Shown piece after piece: positions 6,979-12,416 of a stretch of DNA of 12,416 bases (the first letter of the stretch is position 1; each line of letters begins with the position of its first letter). The notes under the pieces were generated by a model. The model was not told where the DNA came from. It ran no database searches and saw nothing but the letters and a program-made list of their open reading frames with translations. This DNA comes from Spirochaetaceae bacterium (GTDB taxonomy: Bacteria > Spirochaetota > Spirochaetia > Treponematales > Breznakiellaceae): the NCBI GenBank assembly GCA_031265635.1, contig JAISCK010000214.1, positions 1 through 12,416 of the forward strand, read 5' to 3'. The position numbers were made by a program, and so were the translations under genes.

Positions 6979-8151
6979 ATGCGTACCTGCGGCCTCATTA
7001 TGGGCCTTTTTTTCGTTTTTATTCCAGCGTTTTCCCCGGCGGAACCCCTTCATTCTCCTACCTGGGGTTTTTACCTGGATCTTCCCGAAGGGTATTTTTA
7101 TGAATCGGGCGACGGGAGAGACCGTTTTTCCTTTGCGTCCGAGAGCGGAGGCATCGTTGATTTGGCGGTCTATGGCCCGGGCGTTTTTGAGTCCCCCGAA
7201 GCGCTTGCCAGGGATATACGGGAAAGGCTCAGCAGCCGGGGCGATATAAGCCCCTATACCTACCAAGACAAAAGGGCCGCCCTTGGCGAGTTACACATTT
7301 CAGGACCGGGCGGCGCGCTTTCGGGCTGGGTCCTCTGTACGGAACTCGCGGCGGAAGGCGGCCCCCCACCCCTTCTCGCGGCCCTGGCCTACGGGCCGGC
7401 TTCCAGGCAGGACCTGCTGATTTTTTATCTTTCGGCCCTTGATTCCATAGTTCCCTCGGAGGCGGAAAAATACAGCCCCGGCCCCATCACCGAGTTCAGC
7501 TATCCGAGGGGAGAGCCTGTACCGGCGGCCCTGGCAAACAGGGACCTTAAAGCCCTGCTGGGCGAAAACGATGCCGAAGCCGCCGGGGCCCTGGTGGACC
7601 GGGAATTTGCCGTACTCAGCGCGTACCTCAATTCGCCCCTGTGGAAAGAAGCGTGGATACGTTTTTACCGGGCCCTGTTCAAGGATGCCTATGAAAGGCT
7701 GGCCGATTTTGCTTTTGTTTTTGAGCGGGACTGGCATACCCGGTATATGCAAGACCCTTCCCAAAGCAGGGGCAATGTTGAAAGCGAGGCGCGGGCTTTT
7801 GCCCAAGACGCCCTTACCTGGGTACAGGGCTTTACCTACGAGCGTAATGAAACGGGCAGTGATTTTGTCGATCTGATAAGCGCCGCCACCGAAGGCAGGG
7901 GCGACTGCGACAGCCGGGCTCTGCTCTGGGCGCTCATCCTTGCAAGGAACAATATCCCCGCGGCCATCATGGTCTCCCCCCAGTATAGTCATGCCATGGG
8001 CCTGGCTCAAGTTCAGGGGCCGGGGGCAGTCTTTGAACTTGACGGCCAAAACTGGATAGTGGCGGAGACCACCGCCAATGTTGACCTTGGCCTCATAGGC
8101 GAATCGGTAAGCGACCCGCGGCACTGGATAGGCATTAGCCTTATCCGGTAA
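6979..8151 (+). CDS. Exported transglutaminase-like (papain-fold) protein
   Basis: A 390-residue protein with a signal peptide (about 1-21: MRTCGLIMGLFFVFIPAFSP, then AE). Residues 22-160 form a beta-rich N-terminal region. Residues 205-290 are helical. The C-terminal part is a transglutaminase-like core: GRGDCDSRALLWALIL (307-321) supplies Cys310 at the start of the usual helix; SHAMG (337-341) supplies His338; and Asp355 or Glu363 (in WIVAETT) would complete the triad. Such domains act as cysteine peptidases or acyl transferases outside the cytoplasm; substrate and reaction are unknown here. GGAG is well placed before the ATG. It stands alone on the plus strand, divergent from rluA and ending 21 bp from the convergent HTH-EIIA gene, with no clear terminator between them. 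Confidence 0.8.
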   Translation: MRTCGLIMGLFFVFIPAFSPAEPLHSPTWGFYLDLPEGYFYESGDGRDRFSFASESGGIVDLAVYGPGVFESPEALARDIRERLSSRGDISPYTYQDKRAALGELHISGPGGALSGWVLCTELAAEGGPPPLLAALAYGPASRQDLLIFYLSALDSIVPSEAEKYSPGPITEFSYPRGEPVPAALANRDLKALLGENDAEAAGALVDREFAVLSAYLNSPLWKEAWIRFYRALFKDAYERLADFAFVFERDWHTRYMQDPSQSRGNVESEARAFAQDALTWVQGFTYERNETGSDFVDLISAATEGRGDCDSRALLWALILARNNIPAAIMVSPQYSHAMGLAQVQGPGAVFELDGQNWIVAETTANVDLGLIGESVSDPRHWIGISLIR

Positions 8152-8172
8152 GCGGGGCCACACGCAAACCAC

Positions 8173-8826
8173 TCAGGTTTTGCCGCAGAGCAGGGTATAG
8201 GCTGATCCGGGATCGGAGACGGCAAGCAGGGCGTTGCGAAGTTCGGCGTTTTTGAGGCGCTCGCTGAAAAAGGAAAGAGTCTGGAGATAGTAGGCGTGCT
8301 GGTTATAGGCCGCGGCTATCATGAAGACGAGCCTTACCGGCTGGTCGTCAAGGGCCTGAAAATCCTGTATGTCCACGCGGCTTATTCCCACGGATACTAC
8401 CAGGTCTGTTACCGAGGCAAGCCTGACATGGGGTATGGCGATGCCCCGGCCTATGGCGGTACTCATCAGTTCTTCCCTTTTGAGGATTTCCTGGGTCAGT
8501 TCCTGGCGGTTTTTGACCTGGGGCGCCTGGGAGAGATTATCAGCCAGGGCCAAAAGGGCGTCCCGTTTGGCCTTGAAATCCAGAAAAATAACGCGGTCCG
8601 GGGAAAGGAGGTTTCCGGCCTGCACCATCGCGGAGCGGCCGCTTATCGTGTCGGAAGAGAGGCGGTCATTTACCCATTTTTCTATCGCGGCCTTTTGAAA
8701 GCGCCACACAGTGCCTATTTTGCCTGAGGGAATCTCGCCCCTTTGGGCCCAGTCGTAAACAGTACGTTCCGAAACCCGGAGGTACTTTGCCACTTCATCA
8801 ATAGTTAATATATCATCATCAATCAT
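8173..8826 (-). CDS. HTH (excisionase/MerR-like) - PTS EIIA fusion protein, putative regulator
   Basis: A 217-residue cytoplasmic protein with two domains. Residues 4-54 are an excisionase-type winged helix-turn-helix (DILTIDEVAKYLRVSERTVY, then GKIGTVWRF and IEKWV), a DNA-binding module. Residues about 70-215 are a fructose/nitrogen-type EIIA domain: GIAIPHVRL (128-136) carries the phospho-acceptor His133, and NQHAYYLQTLSFFSERL (175-191) is the second conserved EIIA segment. The fusion suggests a transcription factor whose activity depends on phosphorylation by HPr; no membrane transporter domain is present. Related proteins, often annotated as PTS IIA or PtsN, occur in treponemes. The ATG at 8826 is preferred because the HTH starts at once. 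A GTG at 8871 would add 15 residues but overlaps a putative -35 box. It follows cdd by 64 bp. Confidence 0.87.
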   Translation of the reverse strand: MIDDDILTIDEVAKYLRVSERTVYDWAQRGEIPSGKIGTVWRFQKAAIEKWVNDRLSSDTISGRSAMVQAGNLLSPDRVIFLDFKAKRDALLALADNLSQAPQVKNRQELTQEILKREELMSTAIGRGIAIPHVRLASVTDLVVSVGISRVDIQDFQALDDQPVRLVFMIAAAYNQHAYYLQTLSFFSERLKNAELRNALLAVSDPGSAYTLLCGKT

Positions 8827-8832
8827 ACTATT

Positions 8833-8861
8833 ATTCTGTAATATACCGCAGAATACGTCAA
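8833..8861 (-). promoter_or_regulatory. Possible sigma-70 promoter for the HTH-EIIA gene
   Basis: On the minus strand TTGACG (8861-8856), a 17-bp gap and CAGAAT (8838-8833) form a 5/6 and 4/6 match. Transcription would start at about 8826, the ATG itself, giving a leaderless mRNA. No Shine-Dalgarno precedes that ATG, which fits. The -10 is weak. Confidence 0.3.
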
Positions 8862-8890
8862 GGGATGCCACAAAACGTAAAAATCAGGGG

Positions 8891-9292
8891 TTATTTGTCC
8901 CCAAGTTCATAGAGTGAATCATGGGGCAGGAGTTCTCCTATGGTGGTATTTACCCGTTCAGCGCCCCTGCCGCCGAAGCGCACCGGGGCCGCGCTGTCCA
9001 TGAATTCGCTTAAAACCTGACGGCAGGCGCCGCAGGGGCCGACCGGATAATCAGCGTCCGGCGCGGCAATGGCCAGGGCAATAAAACGCTTTTTCCCCTG
9101 GCTTACAGCCGCCATGACCGCGCCCCGTTCAGCGCAGATGCTGAGACCGTAGGAGCGGTTTTCCACATTGGTCCCGGTTATAAGCGAACCGTCTTCGGCA
9201 AGAAGGGCGGCGCCTACCCTGAACCGCGAATAGGGGGAATACGAATTATGCGCCACCTGCCATGCCGCCTCAAACAACGTGTCCATGTCCAT
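8891..9292 (-). CDS. cdd: Cytidine deaminase
   Basis: A 133-residue homotetrameric-type cytidine deaminase, of normal family length. It hydrolyses cytidine and deoxycytidine to the uridine forms in pyrimidine salvage. YSPYSRFRVGAALL (18-31) is the substrate-binding region and TGTNVENRSYG (39-49) the nucleoside-binding loop. CAERGAV (53-59) gives zinc ligand Cys53 and catalytic Glu55. PCGACRQ (86-92) gives zinc ligands Cys87 and Cys90. No key residue is missing. The start is the ATG at 9292, five bases after a strong GGAGG. It lies upstream of the HTH-EIIA gene on the same strand and is divergent from the propeller gene, whose promoter -10 overlaps a TATAAT facing cdd. Confidence 0.96.
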   Translation of the reverse strand: MDMDTLFEAAWQVAHNSYSPYSRFRVGAALLAEDGSLITGTNVENRSYGLSICAERGAVMAAVSQGKKRFIALAIAAPDADYPVGPCGACRQVLSEFMDSAAPVRFGGRGAERVNTTIGELLPHDSLYELGDK

Positions 9293-9297
9293 AAAAA

Positions 9298-9302
9298 CCT
9301 CC
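9298..9302 (-). promoter_or_regulatory. Strong Shine-Dalgarno fixing the cdd start
   Basis: GGAGG on the minus strand lies 5 bases before the ATG at 9292. This decides against the longer in-frame reading from 9307. Confidence 0.8.
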
Positions 9303-9306
9303 AACA

Positions 9307-9335
9307 TTGACAGATCACCTGTCTTCTACTATTAT
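9307..9335 (+). promoter_or_regulatory. Near-consensus sigma-70 promoter for the propeller gene
   Basis: TTGACA (9307-9312, 6/6), a 17-bp spacer, and TATTAT (9330-9335, 5/6). The expected start point is about 9342-9344, only 2-4 bases before the ATG at 9346, so the mRNA would be almost leaderless. A hyphenated palindrome, GACAG-ATCAC-CTGTC (9309-9323), overlaps the -35 and could be an operator. Confidence 0.72.
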
Positions 9336-9336
9336 A
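9331..9336 (-). promoter_or_regulatory. Possible -10 box (TATAAT) for cdd
   Basis: Minus strand 9336-9331 reads TATAAT, overlapping the plus-strand TATTAT. A start near 9324 would give cdd a leader of about 32 nt containing its GGAGG. No good -35 is visible at 16-18 bp. Confidence 0.4.
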
Positions 9337-9345
9337 TCCAGAGTT

Positions 9346-10422
9346 ATGACAAAAAAGAAACGGCTATACTGGATTGCGCTGGGTATCTTTCTTTTTTTGG
9401 CCTATGTTTTTATGGCGGCCCGGCCTGTCCCGTCTGAACTGCTTATTGAGGCCCGCTGGATTAGTTCTCTTGAAAGGCATACGGACGAAACAGACACATC
9501 AGGGGGAAGCAGGCAAAGCCTTATTCCGTTCAGGCTGGGGCGGCGTTTCGGCTATGTTGACAGCGAAGGCCGTTTTACGGTCAACAGGATACAGGAAAAC
9601 TATGTCGCGCTGTCCCCAGACGCATGGACCGAACACGCGGCGCTTCCCGGTTCTTTCGACATAAAGAACCCCCTGAACGAAACTACCGGGACTGTCGAAG
9701 CTCCCTCAGGGTATCCTGTTTTTCTTAACGGACGGCTTTACCTTGCCGGAGGGGACCAGAGCAGCCTCACGGCCCTTGACAAAGACGGTAATGCCGCGTG
9801 GACCTATTTTTTTCAGGCGCCCCTTACCGGCATAGACGCCGCCGCCGGTCTTATCCTTGCCGGGTCCCTGGACGGAACCATTGAGCTTATCAGCGGCGAG
9901 GGCGATATGGTTTACAGCTTTGAGCCCGGCGGTTCCCGTATTCCCTGCATTTACAACTGCGCCATCTCACAGGACGGCGCCAAAATCGCCCTCATATCGG
10001 GCCTTGACGAGCAGCGTTTTCTCTTTCTTGAACGGTCGGGGGAGACCTACCAGGTAGCCTATCACGAGAATCTGGGCGAAGGATTCAGGCGGCCTGTACA
10101 GCTTCGCTTTATTGACTCGGACAGGCGGGTGGCCTTTGAGAAGGCGGGTGGCCTTGGCATCTTTGACACGGAAAAATACGAAAGTTTTACCCTGCCCCTC
10201 ACGGGAACCGTGTATGCCATTGACAATGAGGGCGGCGGTGATTTTCTTTTTGTCATTACCGGAGAGGAAGACAAAAAGAACCTTGTGGCCATACGCTATC
10301 CTGACAGGGTATTCATCGAGGCGCCTTTCAGGAGCGGCGCGGCCTTTCTTGCCCGCCGGGGGGACCAGCTCTATATAGGCGGCGGGCAGAGCATTATCGC
10401 CTTTGCGCTGAGGAGTAATTGA
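9346..10422 (+). CDS. Membrane-anchored PQQ/WD40-like propeller protein
   Basis: A 358-residue protein. Residues 1-6 are basic (MTKKKR) and 8-24 form one hydrophobic segment (WIALGIFLFLAYVFMAA), so it is a signal anchor or uncleaved signal with the rest outside the cytoplasm. From about residue 65 there are repeated beta blades with turn motifs typical of PQQ-like or WD40-like propellers: FGYVDSEGRF (68-77), LYLAGGDQSSLTALDKDGNA (131-150), LILAGSLDGTIELISGEGD (169-187) and QLYIGGGQSIIAF (341-353). No enzyme motif is seen; a scaffold or binding role is inferred. The ATG at 9346 is chosen because it gives a clean N-terminus and lies just after a strong promoter; a TTG at 9307 lies inside that promoter's -35. 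Its TGA abuts the next ATG. Confidence 0.78.
   Translation: MTKKKRLYWIALGIFLFLAYVFMAARPVPSELLIEARWISSLERHTDETDTSGGSRQSLIPFRLGRRFGYVDSEGRFTVNRIQENYVALSPDAWTEHAALPGSFDIKNPLNETTGTVEAPSGYPVFLNGRLYLAGGDQSSLTALDKDGNAAWTYFFQAPLTGIDAAAGLILAGSLDGTIELISGEGDMVYSFEPGGSRIPCIYNCAISQDGAKIALISGLDEQRFLFLERSGETYQVAYHENLGEGFRRPVQLRFIDSDRRVAFEKAGGLGIFDTEKYESFTLPLTGTVYAIDNEGGGDFLFVITGEEDKKNLVAIRYPDRVFIEAPFRSGAAFLARRGDQLYIGGGQSIIAFALRSN
10411..10415 (+). promoter_or_regulatory. Ribosome-binding site for the pseudo-M23 gene
   Basis: AGGAG lies inside the end of the propeller gene, 7 bases before the ATG at 10423. The two genes are therefore translated from one message. Confidence 0.7.
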
Positions 10423-11292
10423 ATGAAAGAGCGGTTCCGTATTCTTGCCTTCTTTTTGCTTCCGGCCTTCCTCTTTGTTGCTGTTCTTGGTTCGTCCCTG
10501 GAATGGCCCGATCCGGCGGCGGAAATAATTTCGAATTTCGCCTCGTCCGGAACGCCCAGCCTGGGGTACAGCTTCCGCTCCGAGGGGCCGGTGCGTTCCG
10601 CCGCTTCAGGGGAGATTATTTTCATCAGGGATGAAACCGATATGATTTCAGCCCTTCCGCCGGGCCTGGGAACCTGGCTTGCCATTGACCACGGCGACAG
10701 CCTTGTGGGGATTTACGGCCGCCTCAGCCAGGGCAATAATCCCTTCCCGTATATGGTTGAAGAAGGCGGCTTCATAGGCCGTTCAGGACTTACCGGCCTG
10801 ACCGGAACCCAGGGCTTTTATTTTTCTTTCTTTGACCGAAAGGAAAAACAATGGGTCAACCCCGGCAGAATACTTCCCCTTCTCGAAGACACGCGGCAGC
10901 CGGTAATACGCTCGGTACTGCTCAGGAACAGCGAAGGGAGAACTTTCAACCTTGCCCAGACAAGAAGCCTTGCCCAGGGCCAGTACCGCATCCAGGTTGA
11001 CGCCCAGGACACCCGCGCCGGAGACACGGCACTCAGCCCCCACCGCATTAGCTGCTATGTAAACGGCATAGAAAAAGGTTCCCTTATTTTTGAAACCATC
11101 TCCGCCCGAAGGGGAACGCTCCTGGTCCCCTCGTCGGAGGGCGTCCAGAGCGCCGCCGGAGTATACGAAGCCTATCCCGCCCTTGCCGCGGGAGAAGTGT
11201 TTCTGACCAGGGGCCAGGCCGCCCTGGAAATCATTGTCGAAGACATGGCGGGTAACAGCCGTGTCGCGTCCTACCGCTTTCTTGTGGAATAA
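10423..11292 (+). CDS. Exported LytM/M23-fold protein lacking zinc ligands, with C-terminal Ig-like region
   Basis: A 289-residue protein with a signal peptide or anchor at about 5-24. Residues 45-155 follow the LytM/M23 pattern: EGPVRSAASGEIIF (54-67, usually GTPVYAAADGVV), TWLAIDHGDSLVGIYGRLS (84-102, usually HG...Y.HLS), GGFIGRSG (115-122), TGTQGFYFSFFD (127-138, usually TG...HLHFE) and WVNPGRILP (144-152). The HxxxD region before residue 54 is missing, the Y.HL histidine is Arg100, and HxH reads Tyr133-Phe134-Ser135. All metal-binding positions are thus gone and peptidase activity is unlikely. Residues 158-289 are beta-rich, ending in an Ig-like EIIVEDMAGNSRVASYRFLV. By analogy with EnvC and NlpD, degenerate LytM proteins can control wall hydrolases; that role here is inferred. 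It abuts both neighbours. Confidence 0.8.
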   Translation: MKERFRILAFFLLPAFLFVAVLGSSLEWPDPAAEIISNFASSGTPSLGYSFRSEGPVRSAASGEIIFIRDETDMISALPPGLGTWLAIDHGDSLVGIYGRLSQGNNPFPYMVEEGGFIGRSGLTGLTGTQGFYFSFFDRKEKQWVNPGRILPLLEDTRQPVIRSVLLRNSEGRTFNLAQTRSLAQGQYRIQVDAQDTRAGDTALSPHRISCYVNGIEKGSLIFETISARRGTLLVPSSEGVQSAAGVYEAYPALAAGEVFLTRGQAALEIIVEDMAGNSRVASYRFLVE

Positions 11293-12204
11293 ATGGTAAA
11301 GACCTGGTCCACTCCACAGGTTTGTGAAAAAAAAGAAGCCATACCCTGTGCCCTCTGCGGAGGCGGCGTTTTCAGGCCGGCCCTTTCATGCGGGACTTTT
11401 TCGTATGTGCGCTGCGTCCGCTGCGGCCTTGTACAGGTAAACCCCCAGCCCCTTCCCCGTGAAACAGCCCGGCGCTACGGCGAAGTTTCGGGAAAAGAGT
11501 ACCTGGCCTATGAGCTTGAAAGGGAAAAGGATTTTCTTGCCCTCCAGGAACTGGCCCTTGCCGGTATAGGCTTTGAGGATATTGAAAGGGAATTCAGGCA
11601 AAAACGGGAAAGGCCGCGTTTCCTCGACGCGGGCTGCGCTACCGGCGCCCTCCTTGAAAAAATCAGGGACCGGCGCTGGGATGTAAGCGGCGTTGAGATA
11701 TGCGGCGATGAGGCTGAATACGCCAGAAAAGAACGGGGCCTTGCCATACGGGAGAGGCCGCTTGAAGAAGCGGGTTTTGCCGGGGAAAGTTTTGAGGCGG
11801 TTCACGCGTCGCACCTCATAGAACACCTTAACCGGCCTGAACTTTTTACAGCCGAAGCGGCGCGGCTCCTTGTCCCCGGCGGCGTCCTCCTCATTACCAC
11901 CCCGAATATCGCGGGGTTTCAGGCCAGGCTCTTTGGCTCAGGATGGCGTTCAGCCATATTTGACCACCTCTACCTCTTTTCGGTAAAGACCCTTTCCCGG
12001 CTTCTTGCGGATAACGGCCTTGCCATAGAAAAAGTCATCACCTGGGGAGGTCTTGCCGAAGGCATAGGCCCCCGGCTTCTTAAACGCGCCCTGGACAGGG
12101 CCGCCAAACGCTTTGGCTTTGGCGACGTAATGATGATCAGGGCCCGGAAAAAGGCCGGGGCGGAGGGCTCATTATCTCGGCAGATCACCCATCGGAACTA
12201 TTAA
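11293..12204 (+). CDS. SAM-dependent class I methyltransferase with N-terminal zinc ribbon
   Basis: A 303-residue cytoplasmic protein. CALC (19-22) and CVRC (41-44) form a four-cysteine zinc ribbon. FLDAGCATGALLEKI (110-124) is SAM-binding motif I, GVEICGDEAEYAR (133-145) motif II, HASHLIEHL (171-179) the post-II region, and LLVPGGVLLITTPN (192-205) motif III, as in the Methyltransf_23/UbiE-type group. Proteins with this ribbon-plus-methyltransferase layout are often found in surface-polysaccharide or sugar-modification loci, but the substrate here is unknown. The ATG at 11293 directly follows the previous TAA with no strong Shine-Dalgarno, suggesting coupled translation. The last 11 codons overlap the 3' end of the convergent gene and look unconserved (SLSRQITHRNY). 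No terminator is obvious after the stop. Confidence 0.9.
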   Translation: MVKTWSTPQVCEKKEAIPCALCGGGVFRPALSCGTFSYVRCVRCGLVQVNPQPLPRETARRYGEVSGKEYLAYELEREKDFLALQELALAGIGFEDIEREFRQKRERPRFLDAGCATGALLEKIRDRRWDVSGVEICGDEAEYARKERGLAIRERPLEEAGFAGESFEAVHASHLIEHLNRPELFTAEAARLLVPGGVLLITTPNIAGFQARLFGSGWRSAIFDHLYLFSVKTLSRLLADNGLAIEKVITWGGLAEGIGPRLLKRALDRAAKRFGFGDVMMIRARKKAGAEGSLSRQITHRNY

Positions 12205-12416
12205 ATTCAAGCAGGTGTCGTCCCATTGGCTTCCTTCATATACTTCCACAATGGTAAATTTGAATACCGCCGTATCGCTGTCCACAGGCTTGGGGAGCCG
12301 TATTTCCTGAAAATGATAGCTGTCCGCCAAATCAACGGTCATATCTATGCCTTCGGCGGCACATTCGATTCTTAGTTTTTTTATCCTGTTGTTACGCTCA
12401 TACAACGAAGGATTGG
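12172..12416 (-). CDS. Partial gene, C-terminal discoidin-like (NADase-type glycan-binding) domain
   Basis: The frame is open from the right edge (its first full codons read NPSLYERNNRIKKL) to a TAA at 12174-12172, about 80 codons. No start codon is needed: a TTG at 12405 is internal. The visible part has NRIKKLRIEC, VDLADSYHFQEIRLP, FKFTIVEVYEGSQWDDTCLN and a short tail. This closely resembles the end of discoidin-like domains called NADase-type glycan-binding domains, which occur on secreted proteins of many bacteria; the VYEGSQWDDTC stretch is the best marker. The function of the full protein cannot be told. It overlaps the methyltransferase gene by 33 bp, tail to tail. Confidence 0.7.
   Translation of the reverse strand, partial: NPSLYERNNRIKKLRIECAAEGIDMTVDLADSYHFQEIRLPKPVDSDTAVFKFTIVEVYEGSQWDDTCLNLIVPMGDLPR

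Noticed and set aside
7300..8172. 290-codon minus-strand frame opposite the transglutaminase-like gene
   Set aside because: The plus strand has a signal peptide, a ribosome-binding site and a Cys-His active site; the antisense product has no domain-like features.
8827..8871. GTG at 8871 as start of the HTH-EIIA protein
   Set aside because: The 15 added residues precede the normal start of the HTH domain and overlap the putative promoter; no ribosome-binding site is seen.
9307..9345. TTG at 9307 as start of the propeller protein
   Set aside because: The TTG is part of the TTGACA -35 box and would add unlike residues before a clean basic-hydrophobic N-terminus at 9346.

Overview
The window looks like chromosomal DNA from a moderately GC-rich spirochaete of the Treponema / Breznakiella type. 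No rRNA was available, so this is inferred from gene content. The main pointers are a UPF0164-type outer-membrane barrel (a family known mainly from treponemes), a one-polypeptide fusion of an excisionase-like helix-turn-helix to a PTS EIIA domain, a DUF4912 gene next to a GH57 gene, and many exported TPR, propeller and M23-like proteins. I see no tRNA, rRNA, CRISPR array, insertion sequence or prophage gene. Coding density is high and the longest non-coding stretch is 158 bp.

Layout. Positions 1-2381 (minus) hold the N-terminal 793 codons of a large exported TPR/helical-repeat protein that runs off the left edge. Across a 134-bp AT-rich divergent region with a perfect 9-bp inverted repeat lies a UPF0164-type barrel protein with a C-terminal TPR (2516-3799, plus). 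It ends at a terminator shared with a minus-strand unit transcribed right to left: an RluA-family pseudouridine synthase (6820-6152), a DUF4912 protein (6150-5455) and a GH57 branching-enzyme-like protein (5443-3866). Divergent from rluA is an exported transglutaminase-like protein (6979-8151, plus). It converges on a minus-strand pair: cytidine deaminase (9292-8891), then the HTH-EIIA protein (8826-8173).

From 9346 rightward (plus) run three tightly packed genes: a membrane-anchored propeller-like protein, an exported LytM/M23-fold protein that has lost its zinc ligands, and a zinc-ribbon SAM methyltransferase. The last overlaps by 33 bp the 3' end of a convergent, partial gene whose product resembles the discoidin-like NADase-type glycan-binding domain.

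How the genes may work together. The left part concerns the outer membrane and periplasm (barrel plus TPR partner). The GH57-DUF4912 pair points to alpha-glucan metabolism. The HTH-EIIA protein could tie transcription to PTS phosphorylation state. The right cluster suggests a cell-envelope function, with the pseudo-M23 protein as a possible non-catalytic regulator. The best regulatory signal is between cdd and the propeller gene: a near-consensus sigma-70 promoter (TTGACA, 17 bp, TATTAT) whose expected start point lies only a few bases before the ATG, implying a near-leaderless mRNA. Its -10 overlaps a perfect TATAAT on the opposite strand facing cdd.
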